41,452 bases of DNA from Acidobacteriota bacterium (GTDB lineage: Bacteria > Acidobacteriota > Vicinamibacteria > Marinacidobacterales > Marinacidobacteraceae). A program made the position numbers and the translations under genes. The stretch is from assembly GCA_028877265.1 (NCBI GenBank), contig JAPPGX010000147.1:1-41452 (forward strand), read 5' to 3'. Within the stretch, counting starts at the first letter, position 1. Every line of letters begins with the position of its first letter. The notes under the pieces were generated by a model, which saw nothing but the letters and a program-made list of their open reading frames with translations, did not search any database and was not told the origin of the DNA. Below, piece by piece: positions 17,822 to 26,305 of this stretch.

Positions 17822-18661
17822 CTAGCGGCCGGAACCCGACGACACGGCGCTCGCTTCCGGGCGCCCGCCGGCCCTCGCTTCGGCGAGGATCTCCAGCAGG
17901 GCCGGATGCAGCGCCCCGTTCGACACCGCGATGTTCGGGCCGCCGTTCGAGAACGGTCCACCGTCGAAGTCCGAGACGAGCCCGCCGGCCTCCCGCACGA
18001 TCACTTCCCCGGCGGCGGTGTCCCAGGCCCTGAGCGTCTCCTCCCAGAACGCGTCGAGGCGTCCCGCGGCCACGCAGCACAGATCCAGCGCGGCCGAGCC
18101 GGCGCGGCGCACCGCCCGCACCCGCCGCATGATGCGAACGAACAGATCCAGCGCCCGATCCATCGCCTCCGAGGAATAGGGAAACCCGGTGGCAAGCAGG
18201 GCGTGTTGCATCTCCGCCGTCGGCGAGACGCGAATCGGAACGCCGTTCAGGTGCGCTCCGCGGCCCGCCTCCGCGGTGAACAGTTCTTCCCGAAGGGGAT
18301 CGAGCACCGCCCCGGCGACGACTTCTCCGTCCTCCTCGTAGCCGATGGACACGGCGAACACCGGAAACCCGTGGGCGAAGTTGGTGGTTCCGTCCAGCGG
18401 ATCGACGATGAAGCGGCACCCGGCCTTCGAACCGCCGACCATTCCGCGCTCCTCCGCCAGGATGGGCACCGAAGGCTGCAGCCGCTGCAGGCACTCGACG
18501 ATCGCGGTCTCGGCGGCGTGGTCCACCGCCGTCACCAGGTCGATGGGTCCCTTGAGATCGACTCCGAAGGCGCGCTCCGCGCGGGCGCGGTGGGCCCTCC
18601 GAACGATCCCGGCTCCGGCTTCCGCCGCTTCGACGCAGGCCCGGCCGGCGGCGCTTCTCAC
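17822..18661 (-). CDS. Inositol monophosphatase family protein
   Basis: A 279-residue Mg2+-dependent phosphatase of the IMPase/SuhB/CysQ superfamily. Metal-binding motifs are ILAEERG, FIVDPLDGTTNFAHGFP and the C-terminal LRAWDTAAGEVIVREAGG. The typical substrate is inositol-1-phosphate, but sequence alone does not exclude histidinol phosphate or PAP. The GTG start overlaps the stop of the anti-sigma kinase gene as GTGA (18658-18661). It is the last gene of the mreB operon. SuhB in enterobacteria also has a transcription role with rRNA antitermination, so linkage to rng may or may not be meaningful. Confidence 0.88.
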   Translation of the reverse strand: MRSAAGRACVEAAEAGAGIVRRAHRARAERAFGVDLKGPIDLVTAVDHAAETAIVECLQRLQPSVPILAEERGMVGGSKAGCRFIVDPLDGTTNFAHGFPVFAVSIGYEEDGEVVAGAVLDPLREELFTAEAGRGAHLNGVPIRVSPTAEMQHALLATGFPYSSEAMDRALDLFVRIMRRVRAVRRAGSAALDLCCVAAGRLDAFWEETLRAWDTAAGEVIVREAGGLVSDFDGGPFSNGGPNIAVSNGALHPALLEILAEARAGGRPEASAVSSGSGR

Positions 18662-19113
18662 GGTGAGCCGGGCACCTGCCGCTGGACCAGCACCACGCGC
18701 GTTCCCCCGCGGTCGGTCCGGGTCCAGGTCACCCCGTCCATGAACTGACGCATGAAGAAGATGCCGCGCCCGCTGTCCTTGAGCAGGTTGTCTTCCAGCA
18801 GCGGGTCAGGCACCTCCGCGGTGTCGAAACCCTCTCCCTCGTCCTCCACCGCGACCTCGACGGCAGGACCGCCGCCGTCGCTGTCGCGGGTTTCAATCTC
18901 GATCCGCAGGCGTTTGCCGGGATCCATGCGGTTCCCGTGCCGCATCCCGTTCGTGACGGCTTCCCGGACCGCCGCCCCCATCCAGTGCGTGGCATCCGCC
19001 CCATAGCCGCACTGGGCGCAATGACGCTCGAAGACTCCGAGCACGACTTCAACCCATTCGATTCGGGTCTCGACGTCGAGCCGAACCGTCACGGGCCGGC
19101 TTTCCCGGCTCAC
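18658..19113 (-). CDS. RsbW/SpoIIAB-type ATP-binding anti-sigma kinase
   Basis: A 151-residue GHKL-fold protein (HATPase_c_2). The N box is in REAVTNGMRHGNRMD, the G1 box is VEDEGEGFD and the G2 box is DSGRGIFFMRQFMDG. Such proteins bind a sigma factor and phosphorylate a STAS antagonist on serine. The start GTG (19111-19113) overlaps the rng stop as GTGA, and the stop overlaps the next start the same way, so rng, this gene and the IMPase-family gene are translationally coupled. The frame stays open into rng but that part shows no homology. No sigma factor or PP2C phosphatase is encoded in the window. A STAS protein is encoded at 28227-28574 in the divergent operon. Confidence 0.85.
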   Translation of the reverse strand: MSRESRPVTVRLDVETRIEWVEVVLGVFERHCAQCGYGADATHWMGAAVREAVTNGMRHGNRMDPGKRLRIEIETRDSDGGGPAVEVAVEDEGEGFDTAEVPDPLLEDNLLKDSGRGIFFMRQFMDGVTWTRTDRGGTRVVLVQRQVPGSP

Positions 19114-20717
19114 GCGGACTCCAGGCTCGGCTCCGGAACGGCCGGGTCCGGCAGGAACTCCCGCGCGGCGTCGGACCGTGTCTCGCCGTCGCCATCGTGA
19201 ACTGCCGGCCCCGGAACGAGTTCGAACTGCGGTTCCGGGAGCGCCGGAGCGTCCTCGATCTCCACCGGCCCAGCCACCACCGTCCGGATCTCCGGCAGGA
19301 CGGCGGACCGGCGAATGGCTGACGCCACGGAGGGCGCGGCGCGAATCACGAGCCCGGTGGCGAACTCCCCCGACTTCTTCTGGGCGCGGACCAGCACGTC
19401 CTGGCAAACGGCGCCCAGAGACCGCACCCGGCCGGACCCCCGGCACGCCGGACAGGAAGCCAGGAGCGCGGACTCGAGCGAGGGGCGTTCCCGTTTCCGG
19501 GTAACGATGACGAGCCCGGCCCGCGATTCGGGCGGGGCGACCCGGGTAAACGCGGGATCCCGGCGAAGTTCGGCCTGCAGCGCCCGGAAGACGCGATCCC
19601 GGTTCCGGCCCTCCTTCATGTCGATGAAATCGATCACGATGATCCCGCCGAGTCCGCGCAACCGGAGCTGGCGCGCGGTCTCCACCGCCGCCTCGAGATT
19701 GGTGACGGTGTTCGTCTCGTCGCGCTCCCCGGTGTCTCCAGTGAAGCTGCCGGTGTTCACGTCCACCGCCACCAGCGCCTCGGTCTGATCAATGATGATC
19801 GATCCACCCGAGGGGAGCCGCACCCGGCGCCGGGTCGCCTGCTCGAAGGCCACCTCGACGCCGTATTCCTCCAGGATCGGATAGTTCCGCGAGTAGAGCC
19901 GAACCTTGTGCTCCATTCCGGGAAGGAACTGGCGGATGAAGTTCACCATCCGCCCGTAGAGAGTTTCGCTGTCGACCCGGATGACGCTGAATCCCGACGA
20001 GAGCACGTCGCGGATGTAACGGAACACCATCGGCACCTCGGCCCGGAGACACGCGGGCGGACCCGAGAGACTCTCTTTGCGGATTTCGGCCCAATCGGCT
20101 TCGAGGCGCGTGATGTCCGCCGACAGCGTCTCCTCATCGCGTTGCTCCGCGGTGGAGCGCGCTACCCACTCACCTTTCAGCGTGCTCCGGCGCTCGACCA
20201 GCGCCGCGATGCGGAGCTGTTCCCGGGGTCCCGCGGTGGCCCGCGAGGTGATGACGCCGGTGGGCGCCAGGGGCCGAAAATCAAAGAAGCGCCCCTGGAG
20301 ATTGAGATCGCAACTGACCTTGTAGCCCTTCGGCCCCAAGGGCTCACGGACGACCTGCACCAGTACGGGCTGTCCGGCGCGCAGCAGGTTCTCCAGCCGG
20401 AGCCCGGGCTCTCCCGACCCGCCTCCGTTCCGAGCTGGGTCCTTGTCGGCTGAGGGCACCCGGCCTTCCTCCCGCCAGGCATCCAACGCCCCCCGGGGAA
20501 CCTGGTCGATCTGCAGGAACGCGTTCCGGTGCAGGCCGATGTCCAGGAAGGCCGCCTGCGTGCTGGGCACCACCCGCTGAACGCGCCCCCGGTAGATCCC
20601 GTGCAGCACGCTCTGCTCGGATCGGTGTTCCACGCCAAGTTCCACCACCACGCCGTCCTCGAGGAGCGCCATTCGGGTCTCCCCCGGAAGGCTGGTGACG
20701 ATCAGCTCTCGATACAC
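19110..20717 (-). CDS. rng: Ribonuclease G/E family endoribonuclease
   Basis: A 535-residue RNase G-like enzyme that cleaves single-stranded RNA in rRNA and mRNA maturation. It has an S1 domain near residues 35-155 (GIYRGRVQRVVPSTQAAFLD) and an RNase H-like catalytic core with the Mg2+-binding aspartates in VAVDVNTGSFTGD and IIVIDFIDMK. The zinc-link cysteines are in SCPACRGSG. It lacks the long C-terminal scaffold of RNase E, so it is RNase G-sized. It follows rodA by 78 bp in the shape operon, an arrangement seen in many Gram-negatives where rng lies near mreBCD. Confidence 0.93.
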   Translation of the reverse strand: MYRELIVTSLPGETRMALLEDGVVVELGVEHRSEQSVLHGIYRGRVQRVVPSTQAAFLDIGLHRNAFLQIDQVPRGALDAWREEGRVPSADKDPARNGGGSGEPGLRLENLLRAGQPVLVQVVREPLGPKGYKVSCDLNLQGRFFDFRPLAPTGVITSRATAGPREQLRIAALVERRSTLKGEWVARSTAEQRDEETLSADITRLEADWAEIRKESLSGPPACLRAEVPMVFRYIRDVLSSGFSVIRVDSETLYGRMVNFIRQFLPGMEHKVRLYSRNYPILEEYGVEVAFEQATRRRVRLPSGGSIIIDQTEALVAVDVNTGSFTGDTGERDETNTVTNLEAAVETARQLRLRGLGGIIVIDFIDMKEGRNRDRVFRALQAELRRDPAFTRVAPPESRAGLVIVTRKRERPSLESALLASCPACRGSGRVRSLGAVCQDVLVRAQKKSGEFATGLVIRAAPSVASAIRRSAVLPEIRTVVAGPVEIEDAPALPEPQFELVPGPAVHDGDGETRSDAAREFLPDPAVPEPSLESA

Positions 20718-20795
20718 AGAACTACAGGAATACGCGGCGGGGAGTTCGCCGAAACCGTAGCACGGAAGGATCCCGGCGCCCGCTCCCCCGAAGGG

Positions 20796-21899
20796 TCAGG
20801 TGAGGAAGTTGCGGCGGCGCACCGAGGCGGCCAACCCGATGGCCGCTGCGGCGATCAGCAGCGAGTTCCCTCCGTAGCTCATGAACGGCAGGGGGAACCC
20901 CTTGATGGGGACGATCCCCGCCACCATCGCGATGTTGTAGAGCGCCTGGAGATGGAGCATGAGAAAAAAGCCGCCCACCATGAAGGCGCCGGTCGGATCC
21001 TTGTTCTCAACCGCTTCCACCGCGATCTGCAGGAGACGCAGGCCCAGGACCAGGTAGAGCGCGAGCACGGCCACCACGCCCAGGAACCCGAACTCCTCGG
21101 CAAGCACCGCGAAGACGAAGTCGGTGTGAGGAGCCGGGAGAAACTGGAGGCTGGTCTGCGGCCCCTGGAGCCACCCGGTACCGAAGAGGCCGCCGGAACC
21201 GACCGCGATGGAAGCCTGCAACGTCTGATACCCCGCCCCCAATGGATCGCTCTCCGGATTCAGGAAGGAGAGGATCCGGGTTCGCTGGTAGTCACGCAGG
21301 CCGAACACCCAGATCAGCGGGAGGGCCATGACGGCGCTGCCGCCGGCGGCCAGCATCCACTTGCGGGAGATCGTCACGCCGCTGAAGAACACCATCCCGA
21401 CCCCGATGCCAAACAGGATCGCCGCGCTCCCCAGATCGGGCTGCGCCGCCACCGCCAGCACGAGGGCGCCGGACGCCGCGATCCAGCCGACCGTGGCGCG
21501 GCGGCTCAGCGGCTCGTGCCGGGAGCGGGCGATCAGGTGGGCCAACAGGAGCACCAGGGAGATCTTCGCCAGCTCGCCGGGTTGCAGCGTCAGGGTGCCC
21601 ACCTCGAGCCACCGGCGCGTTCCCGCCCGAACGGCGCCGGAGGTGATGGCAATCGCGCTGAGGCCGAGCGCCACCAGGAACAGCGCCGGGGACAGGCGAG
21701 CCAGGCGGCGGTGATCCATGTGGTACGCGGCCACCCCGACCCCGAGAGCAAGCCCCAGCCGGATGACATGCGCACTGAGGGTGGCCCCCGAACCGACGCC
21801 GCGCAGGGCGCTCTCCAGCAGCAGCAGCGCAATCAGGACGAGGAGCCCCACCGAGACCAGCAGCACCCGGTCCACCCCCTCGCGGGCTCTCAGTTCCAT
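20796..21899 (-). CDS. rodA: Rod-shape SEDS peptidoglycan glycosyltransferase RodA
   Basis: A 367-residue SEDS-family membrane protein with about ten transmembrane helices. Motifs include LQPGELAKISLVLLLAHLIA, AAQPDLGSAAILFGIGVGM, HTDFVFAVLAEEFGFLG and the C-terminal GFPLPFMSYGGNSLL. RodA polymerises glycan strands for side-wall growth with PBP2. The pairing with mrdA directly upstream (13 bp) identifies it as RodA rather than FtsW. Confidence 0.95.
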   Translation of the reverse strand: MELRAREGVDRVLLVSVGLLVLIALLLLESALRGVGSGATLSAHVIRLGLALGVGVAAYHMDHRRLARLSPALFLVALGLSAIAITSGAVRAGTRRWLEVGTLTLQPGELAKISLVLLLAHLIARSRHEPLSRRATVGWIAASGALVLAVAAQPDLGSAAILFGIGVGMVFFSGVTISRKWMLAAGGSAVMALPLIWVFGLRDYQRTRILSFLNPESDPLGAGYQTLQASIAVGSGGLFGTGWLQGPQTSLQFLPAPHTDFVFAVLAEEFGFLGVVAVLALYLVLGLRLLQIAVEAVENKDPTGAFMVGGFFLMLHLQALYNIAMVAGIVPIKGFPLPFMSYGGNSLLIAAAAIGLAASVRRRNFLT

Positions 21900-21912
21900 G
21901 GCGCGTAACGAC

Positions 21913-23688
21913 TCACTCGTCCAGCGCTCCCCCGCCGGCCACCCGGGCCTCGGGTGAGTCCTCGAAGAAGGTCCGCAGAATCTCTCCCCCGATCGGCGCC
22001 GCCGCGGCGCCTCCGGCCCCTCCGTGTTCGACCACCACGGCGACCGCGATTTCCGGGTCGTCGAACGGCGCGAACCCCACGAACCAGGCGTGGGTGCGCA
22101 GCTCGTACGGCCGGTCCTCGTTGTTGGCGGCCACCACGTTCGCGCTCGCCACCTGGGCCGTTCCGGTCTTTCCCGCGACTTCCCGAAGGGGCATCCGGGC
22201 CCGCCACGCCGTCCCCGACACCACCGCGTCCCGCATCCCGTCGCGGATCAATTCGAAGTATTCGGGCAGGATTCCGCCCACCAGTCCCCCGGGTTCCGTG
22301 CCCACCAGCCTCGGCGTGGGGATGTTCCCCCCCGAGGCGAACGCCGCCGCCAGCCGGGCCATCTGGATCGGGGTCACGGTAACGGCTCCCTGGCCGACGG
22401 AAACCGAGGCCGTCTCGCTCGCGTACCAGCGCTCTCCCGTGACCCGGCGTTTCCATTCGCGGGTCGGGACGACGCCACCGGATTCGTTCCGGAGGTCCAC
22501 GCCGGTCGGCGCGCCGAGGCCGAAGGCCCGCGCGTAGGAGGCGATGACATCCACGTCCAGAGCCTCCGACAGACGATAGAAAAAGACGTTGCACGACTTC
22601 GAGATGGCTTCGCGGAGCGTCAGGGAGCCGTGACCCTCAGTGCGGTGGCAGTGGAAGGTCCGACCCGCCACCCGGGCCCGGCCGTTGCAGGTGACGCGGG
22701 TTTCGGGCCCCACCACCCCCTCGGCCAGCCCCGCCGCCGCGGTGACCAGCTTGAAGGCCGAACCGGGCGGATACCGGCCCTGCACGGCCCGGTTCAGCAG
22801 GGGAGTCGCCGGGTCGGCAAGCATGGCCCGGAACTTTCCGGCGTCGCCGCGAAACTCCTCCGGATTCTCTGCCGGATAACTGCCCAGGCCGAGCACCGCG
22901 CCGGTCCTGACGTCGAGAGCCACGAAGGCTCCGCGCTGATCCTCGAACGCGCGATGCGCCGCCTCCTGGAGCGCGCCGACGATGCTCAGCTGCAGCGTCT
23001 CGCCGCGTACCGGTTCCGTCCGGCGAAGCCCGCCGGAGACCAGGACGCGCTGGCGGCTGTCCACCACCCGGTCCAGGAACCCGTCGGAGCCGACCAGGGT
23101 CTGGTTGTAGACCCGCTCGATCCCGTCCTGCCCGACCAGATCTCCCGAGGCCGCGGTGACGAACTCCTCGAGCAGCAACTGCGCCGCGGTGACCTCGCCG
23201 ACGTACCCGAGGAGGTGGGCGGTGGCCTGACCGAGCGGGTAGTCCCGCGCCGGCACGAACTCGACCCGGACGCCCGGGAGTTCCCGCCGGCGCGCTTCGA
23301 AGAAGGCGGCTTCGGCGAACGGAATCCCGGAGCGCACCACCGCCGGGCCGCGGGCCGCCCGCGCCTCCAGCCCGGCACGCTCCTCGTCCTCCACCGCGAG
23401 AAGCCCCAGCTCCTCGAGCTGGCGGAGTCCGGCCTGGTCGGCAAGCAGGGTGAACGACGGCTCGCTCCGGGCGAGGACCTGCCCGCCCCGGTCGACGACC
23501 AGTCCCCGGGGAGCGCGGTGACGTTCGGTCTGGAGATAGTTGTCCCGGGCGAGACTGCTGAACTCCTCGCCCCGCACGATCTGGAGCTGCCAGAAGCGGA
23601 CGGTCAACAGGATGACGAATGCCCAGAGCGGGTAGCGCGCCAGCGTCAGCCGCCGGCGGATACGGGCGAGGTACTCGGCGTGGATCAC
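21913..23688 (-). CDS. mrdA: Penicillin-binding protein 2 (elongasome transpeptidase)
   Basis: A 591-residue class B PBP with one N-terminal transmembrane helix (residues 15-35), a PBP dimerisation domain and a transpeptidase domain. Active-site motifs are PPGSAFKLVTAA (SxxK), SKSCNVFFYRL (SxN) and AGKTGTAQ (KTG). It cross-links peptidoglycan during elongation together with RodA. It follows mreD by 19 bp and precedes rodA by 13 bp. Length and motif order are normal. Confidence 0.95.
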   Translation of the reverse strand: MIHAEYLARIRRRLTLARYPLWAFVILLTVRFWQLQIVRGEEFSSLARDNYLQTERHRAPRGLVVDRGGQVLARSEPSFTLLADQAGLRQLEELGLLAVEDEERAGLEARAARGPAVVRSGIPFAEAAFFEARRRELPGVRVEFVPARDYPLGQATAHLLGYVGEVTAAQLLLEEFVTAASGDLVGQDGIERVYNQTLVGSDGFLDRVVDSRQRVLVSGGLRRTEPVRGETLQLSIVGALQEAAHRAFEDQRGAFVALDVRTGAVLGLGSYPAENPEEFRGDAGKFRAMLADPATPLLNRAVQGRYPPGSAFKLVTAAAGLAEGVVGPETRVTCNGRARVAGRTFHCHRTEGHGSLTLREAISKSCNVFFYRLSEALDVDVIASYARAFGLGAPTGVDLRNESGGVVPTREWKRRVTGERWYASETASVSVGQGAVTVTPIQMARLAAAFASGGNIPTPRLVGTEPGGLVGGILPEYFELIRDGMRDAVVSGTAWRARMPLREVAGKTGTAQVASANVVAANNEDRPYELRTHAWFVGFAPFDDPEIAVAVVVEHGGAGGAAAAPIGGEILRTFFEDSPEARVAGGGALDE

Positions 23689-23707
23689 GATGCGCCCGGC
23701 AAGCGCC

Positions 23708-24193
23708 TCATGGCGCCCCGTACCCCGCCGGCCGGGGCTTGAGGAACCGGACCACCAGGAGTCCGTAGATCACGGTGATGGGGATGCCGTAGGCGGCCGC
23801 CCCCAGCTCCCGGGCGGGAATCGCTGTGAATCCGGCGACTTCGCCAAGGGCCCAGAGAATCGCCAGATCGGCGGCGGCGGCAAACACAAGCAGCAGCGGA
23901 ATCCCCGCCCGCGTGTCCAGCGGCGGGTGCTCGCGTCCGCGCGCCGCCAGGAAGACGACCAGGGGCTTCGAGAAACCATTCATGCCGAGCAGACCACCTG
24001 AGAACGAATCCTGCAAGAGCCCCGTCGCGAGACCAAACCCGATGGCCGGACCGGTCCCCGCGAGCAGCGCCACCGCCGCGGCGGTGGCGAGCAGGAAATC
24101 CGGCGTCACCCCTTCGCCCACGGTGAGCGGCAGTACCGCGGTCTGGAGCAGAAAGGCGGCAACCACCGCGACGGCGGCTCGCGCATAGCTCAT
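23708..24193 (-). CDS. mreD: Rod shape-determining protein MreD
   Basis: A 161-residue, strongly hydrophobic protein with about five predicted membrane helices. The family is poorly conserved. FGLATGLLQDSFSGGLLGMNG is the most typical stretch, and the position between mreC and mrdA is decisive. MreD is an inner-membrane part of the elongasome. It starts 9 bp after the mreC stop. Confidence 0.88.
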   Translation of the reverse strand: MSYARAAVAVVAAFLLQTAVLPLTVGEGVTPDFLLATAAAVALLAGTGPAIGFGLATGLLQDSFSGGLLGMNGFSKPLVVFLAARGREHPPLDTRAGIPLLLVFAAAADLAILWALGEVAGFTAIPARELGAAAYGIPITVIYGLLVVRFLKPRPAGYGAP

Positions 24194-24202
24194 GGCGCGG
24201 CG

Positions 24203-25039
24203 TCAGGGCTCGGGGGCCAGCCCGAAGTCGGCCTGGCGCGGCAGCACGAACACCCGTTCGAGGGTGTTGAAATCCACGGCCGGCTCGACGGCGATTGCGA
24301 GGAGCAGACCGGCGCCCTCATGGACCGCCGCCACCCGCCCCACCAGGAGCCCCTTGGGATACAGCTGATCGAGCCCGCTCGAAATCACCTCTTCACCGAT
24401 GGCGATCGCCTGTCCTACCGGCACGAAATGCAGTTCGTAGCCCCTCGCGCCGTCCTCCGCCGCGGCGGCCCGGACCACTCCGCGGGTGCGACTGGAGGAT
24501 GTGATGACGGCGACGGCCGCGGTCGAAGCCGACAGCAGCTCGACCTGGCTGACCCCGGGCCCGACCGCCACGGTCCGCCCCACGAGCCCGCTGGCGGCCA
24601 TCACCGGCGCATCGCGCTCGATGCCGTGCCGGCTGCCGCGGTTCACGGTGACGGTGCGATCCAGCGGCGATGCGCTGACACCGACGACCTCGCCGGAAAC
24701 CGGCTCGCCCAGGTCCATGGCCGCGGCATCCAGGCTCGTGAACCCGCGCGCCCGCTCGAGCATCCCCCGCTGGACGGTCAGTTCCCACTCCAGCCGGGCC
24801 ACCCGGTCGCGCAACTCGTCGCGGGCCAGCCGCATCTCGTGCGCATCTCCCACGGTCTCCGCCCACGACGACACCGCGCGCGTCGAGTTGACCACGAAAC
24901 TCTGGCCGCCGCCGAAGACGGCGGCCAGGCCGTCCCGAATCGGAACGCCGATCCCGCTCCGCACCTGAAAGGTCAGTCCCAGGAAGTTGGCGGCCAACAC
25001 GATCCCCAGGAGGATTCCGTGGCCACGTTTCCCGGGCAC
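24203..25039 (-). CDS. mreC: Rod shape-determining protein MreC
   Basis: A 278-residue bitopic protein with an N-terminal membrane helix (residues 7-25), a coiled-coil stretch around residues 60-100 (EMRLARDELRDRVARLEWEL) and the double beta-barrel domain containing VVGVSASPLDRTVTVNRGS and VISSGLDQLYPKGLLVGRV. MreC is the periplasmic scaffold linking MreB to PBP2. It lies 70 bp downstream of mreB. Confidence 0.94.
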   Translation of the reverse strand: MPGKRGHGILLGIVLAANFLGLTFQVRSGIGVPIRDGLAAVFGGGQSFVVNSTRAVSSWAETVGDAHEMRLARDELRDRVARLEWELTVQRGMLERARGFTSLDAAAMDLGEPVSGEVVGVSASPLDRTVTVNRGSRHGIERDAPVMAASGLVGRTVAVGPGVSQVELLSASTAAVAVITSSSRTRGVVRAAAAEDGARGYELHFVPVGQAIAIGEEVISSGLDQLYPKGLLVGRVAAVHEGAGLLLAIAVEPAVDFNTLERVFVLPRQADFGLAPEP

Positions 25040-25109
25040 CGGTGGCTGCTTTCCTCCTTCAGGCCGGCCTTGGTGTTTGCATCGTTGAAACTAGGTTAGC
25101 CCGCCGGGC

Positions 25110-26138
25110 TCAGGCGTCGTGCCGGGAGACCTGCTGGAGCAGGTCCATGCGCTCCAGCATGACGCCGGCCCCGTTCACGACGCAGTCGAGCGGGTGCTCG
25201 GCCACCTTGACCGCCAGGTTCGTCTCATCGGCGAGCAGCTCCGGCAACCCCTCGAGGAGCGCGCCGCCGCCCGTCAGCAGAATCCCGTTCTCCACCAGGT
25301 CCGCGGAAAGTTCGGGTTCCACCTTCTCGAGCACGTTCGCCACGGCGGTGAGAAGCTGGTGCAGCGGACCGCTCAAACCCTCCCGGATGTCCTGATCGGT
25401 CACCGTCAGCGTGGCCGGGGACATCCGCGACAGGTCCCGCCCGCGGATTTCCATGCTGCGCGCCTGCATTCCGGGCCGGGCGCTCCCGAGCGCCATCTTG
25501 ATCCGCTCGCCCGTCCGCTCGCCGACCAGCAGTCCATGGGCCCGCCGCAGGTGTTCGATGATCCCCTGCGTGAACATGTCGCCCGCGGCGCGCACCGACG
25601 TGCCGGCCGCGATCCCCGAGAGCGAGATGACCGCGATGTCGGTCGTGCCCCCGCCGATATCCACCACGCAGCAGCCGATCGGGGTGGTGACGTCGAGTCC
25701 CGCGCCGATGGCGGCCGCAATCGGCTGCTGGACCAGGAACACCTCGCTGGCCCGCGCCCGGAGCACGCTGTCGCGGACCGCGCGCCGCTCCACGGGGGTG
25801 ATCCTGAGAGGCACGCCGACCACCATCCGGGGCGCCGCCCAGCGCCGCCGTCCCAGCGCCTTCTGGACGAAGTGGCTGATCATCCGCTCCGCCGCCTCGA
25901 AATCGGCGATCACTCCGTCCTGCATCGGACGGATCGCCTTGATGTGGTCGGGGGTCTTGCCGACCATGTCGTACGCCTCGGCCCCGACCGCCTCCACCCG
26001 CTTGGTGACCGTGTTCATGGCCACCACCGACGGCTCGCGCAGGATGATGCCCGAATCCTGGGTGTAGATGAGGGTGTTGGCGGTCCCGAGATCTACCGCG
26101 AGATCGACGGAAAAGAGACTGAGGAGATATTTGAGCAT
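25110..26138 (-). CDS. mreB: Rod shape-determining actin homologue MreB
   Basis: A 342-residue actin-fold ATPase. The phosphate-1 loop is DLAVDLGTANTLIY and phosphate 2 is VVDIGGGTTDIAVISL. The adenosine motif is LLTGGGALLEGLPELLA. An N-terminal amphipathic start (MLKYLLSLF) would bind membrane. It forms filaments that orient the wall-synthesis complex. It is the first gene of the eight-gene minus-strand operon and is divergent from the ppiD-like gene across a 167-bp gap. Confidence 0.97.
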   Translation of the reverse strand: MLKYLLSLFSVDLAVDLGTANTLIYTQDSGIILREPSVVAMNTVTKRVEAVGAEAYDMVGKTPDHIKAIRPMQDGVIADFEAAERMISHFVQKALGRRRWAAPRMVVGVPLRITPVERRAVRDSVLRARASEVFLVQQPIAAAIGAGLDVTTPIGCCVVDIGGGTTDIAVISLSGIAAGTSVRAAGDMFTQGIIEHLRRAHGLLVGERTGERIKMALGSARPGMQARSMEIRGRDLSRMSPATLTVTDQDIREGLSGPLHQLLTAVANVLEKVEPELSADLVENGILLTGGGALLEGLPELLADETNLAVKVAEHPLDCVVNGAGVMLERMDLLQQVSRHDA

Positions 26139-26264
26139 CAGGCGGAGCCGGGTCGCGGCACTATGTCGGGGATTTCAGGAAGACCGGGACGGGAAATGCG
26201 GCGAGAGAGTACCAGTGAAACCGCGATCGTGACAGTCTCAAGCCGTGCGTTTTCTTGTCCGGGT

Positions 26265-26294
26265 TTGCCGGCCGGCAGCCCTCGGCGGTACCAT
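26265..26294 (+). promoter_or_regulatory. Candidate promoter for the ppiD-like operon
   Basis: TTGCCG (26265-26270) and TACCAT (26289-26294) are spaced by 18 bp. Transcription would begin near 26301, only about five bases before the ATG at 26306, giving an almost leaderless message. It lies in the 167-bp region shared with divergent mreB. Confidence 0.4.
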
Positions 26295-26305
26295 GGCCGG
26301 TTGCC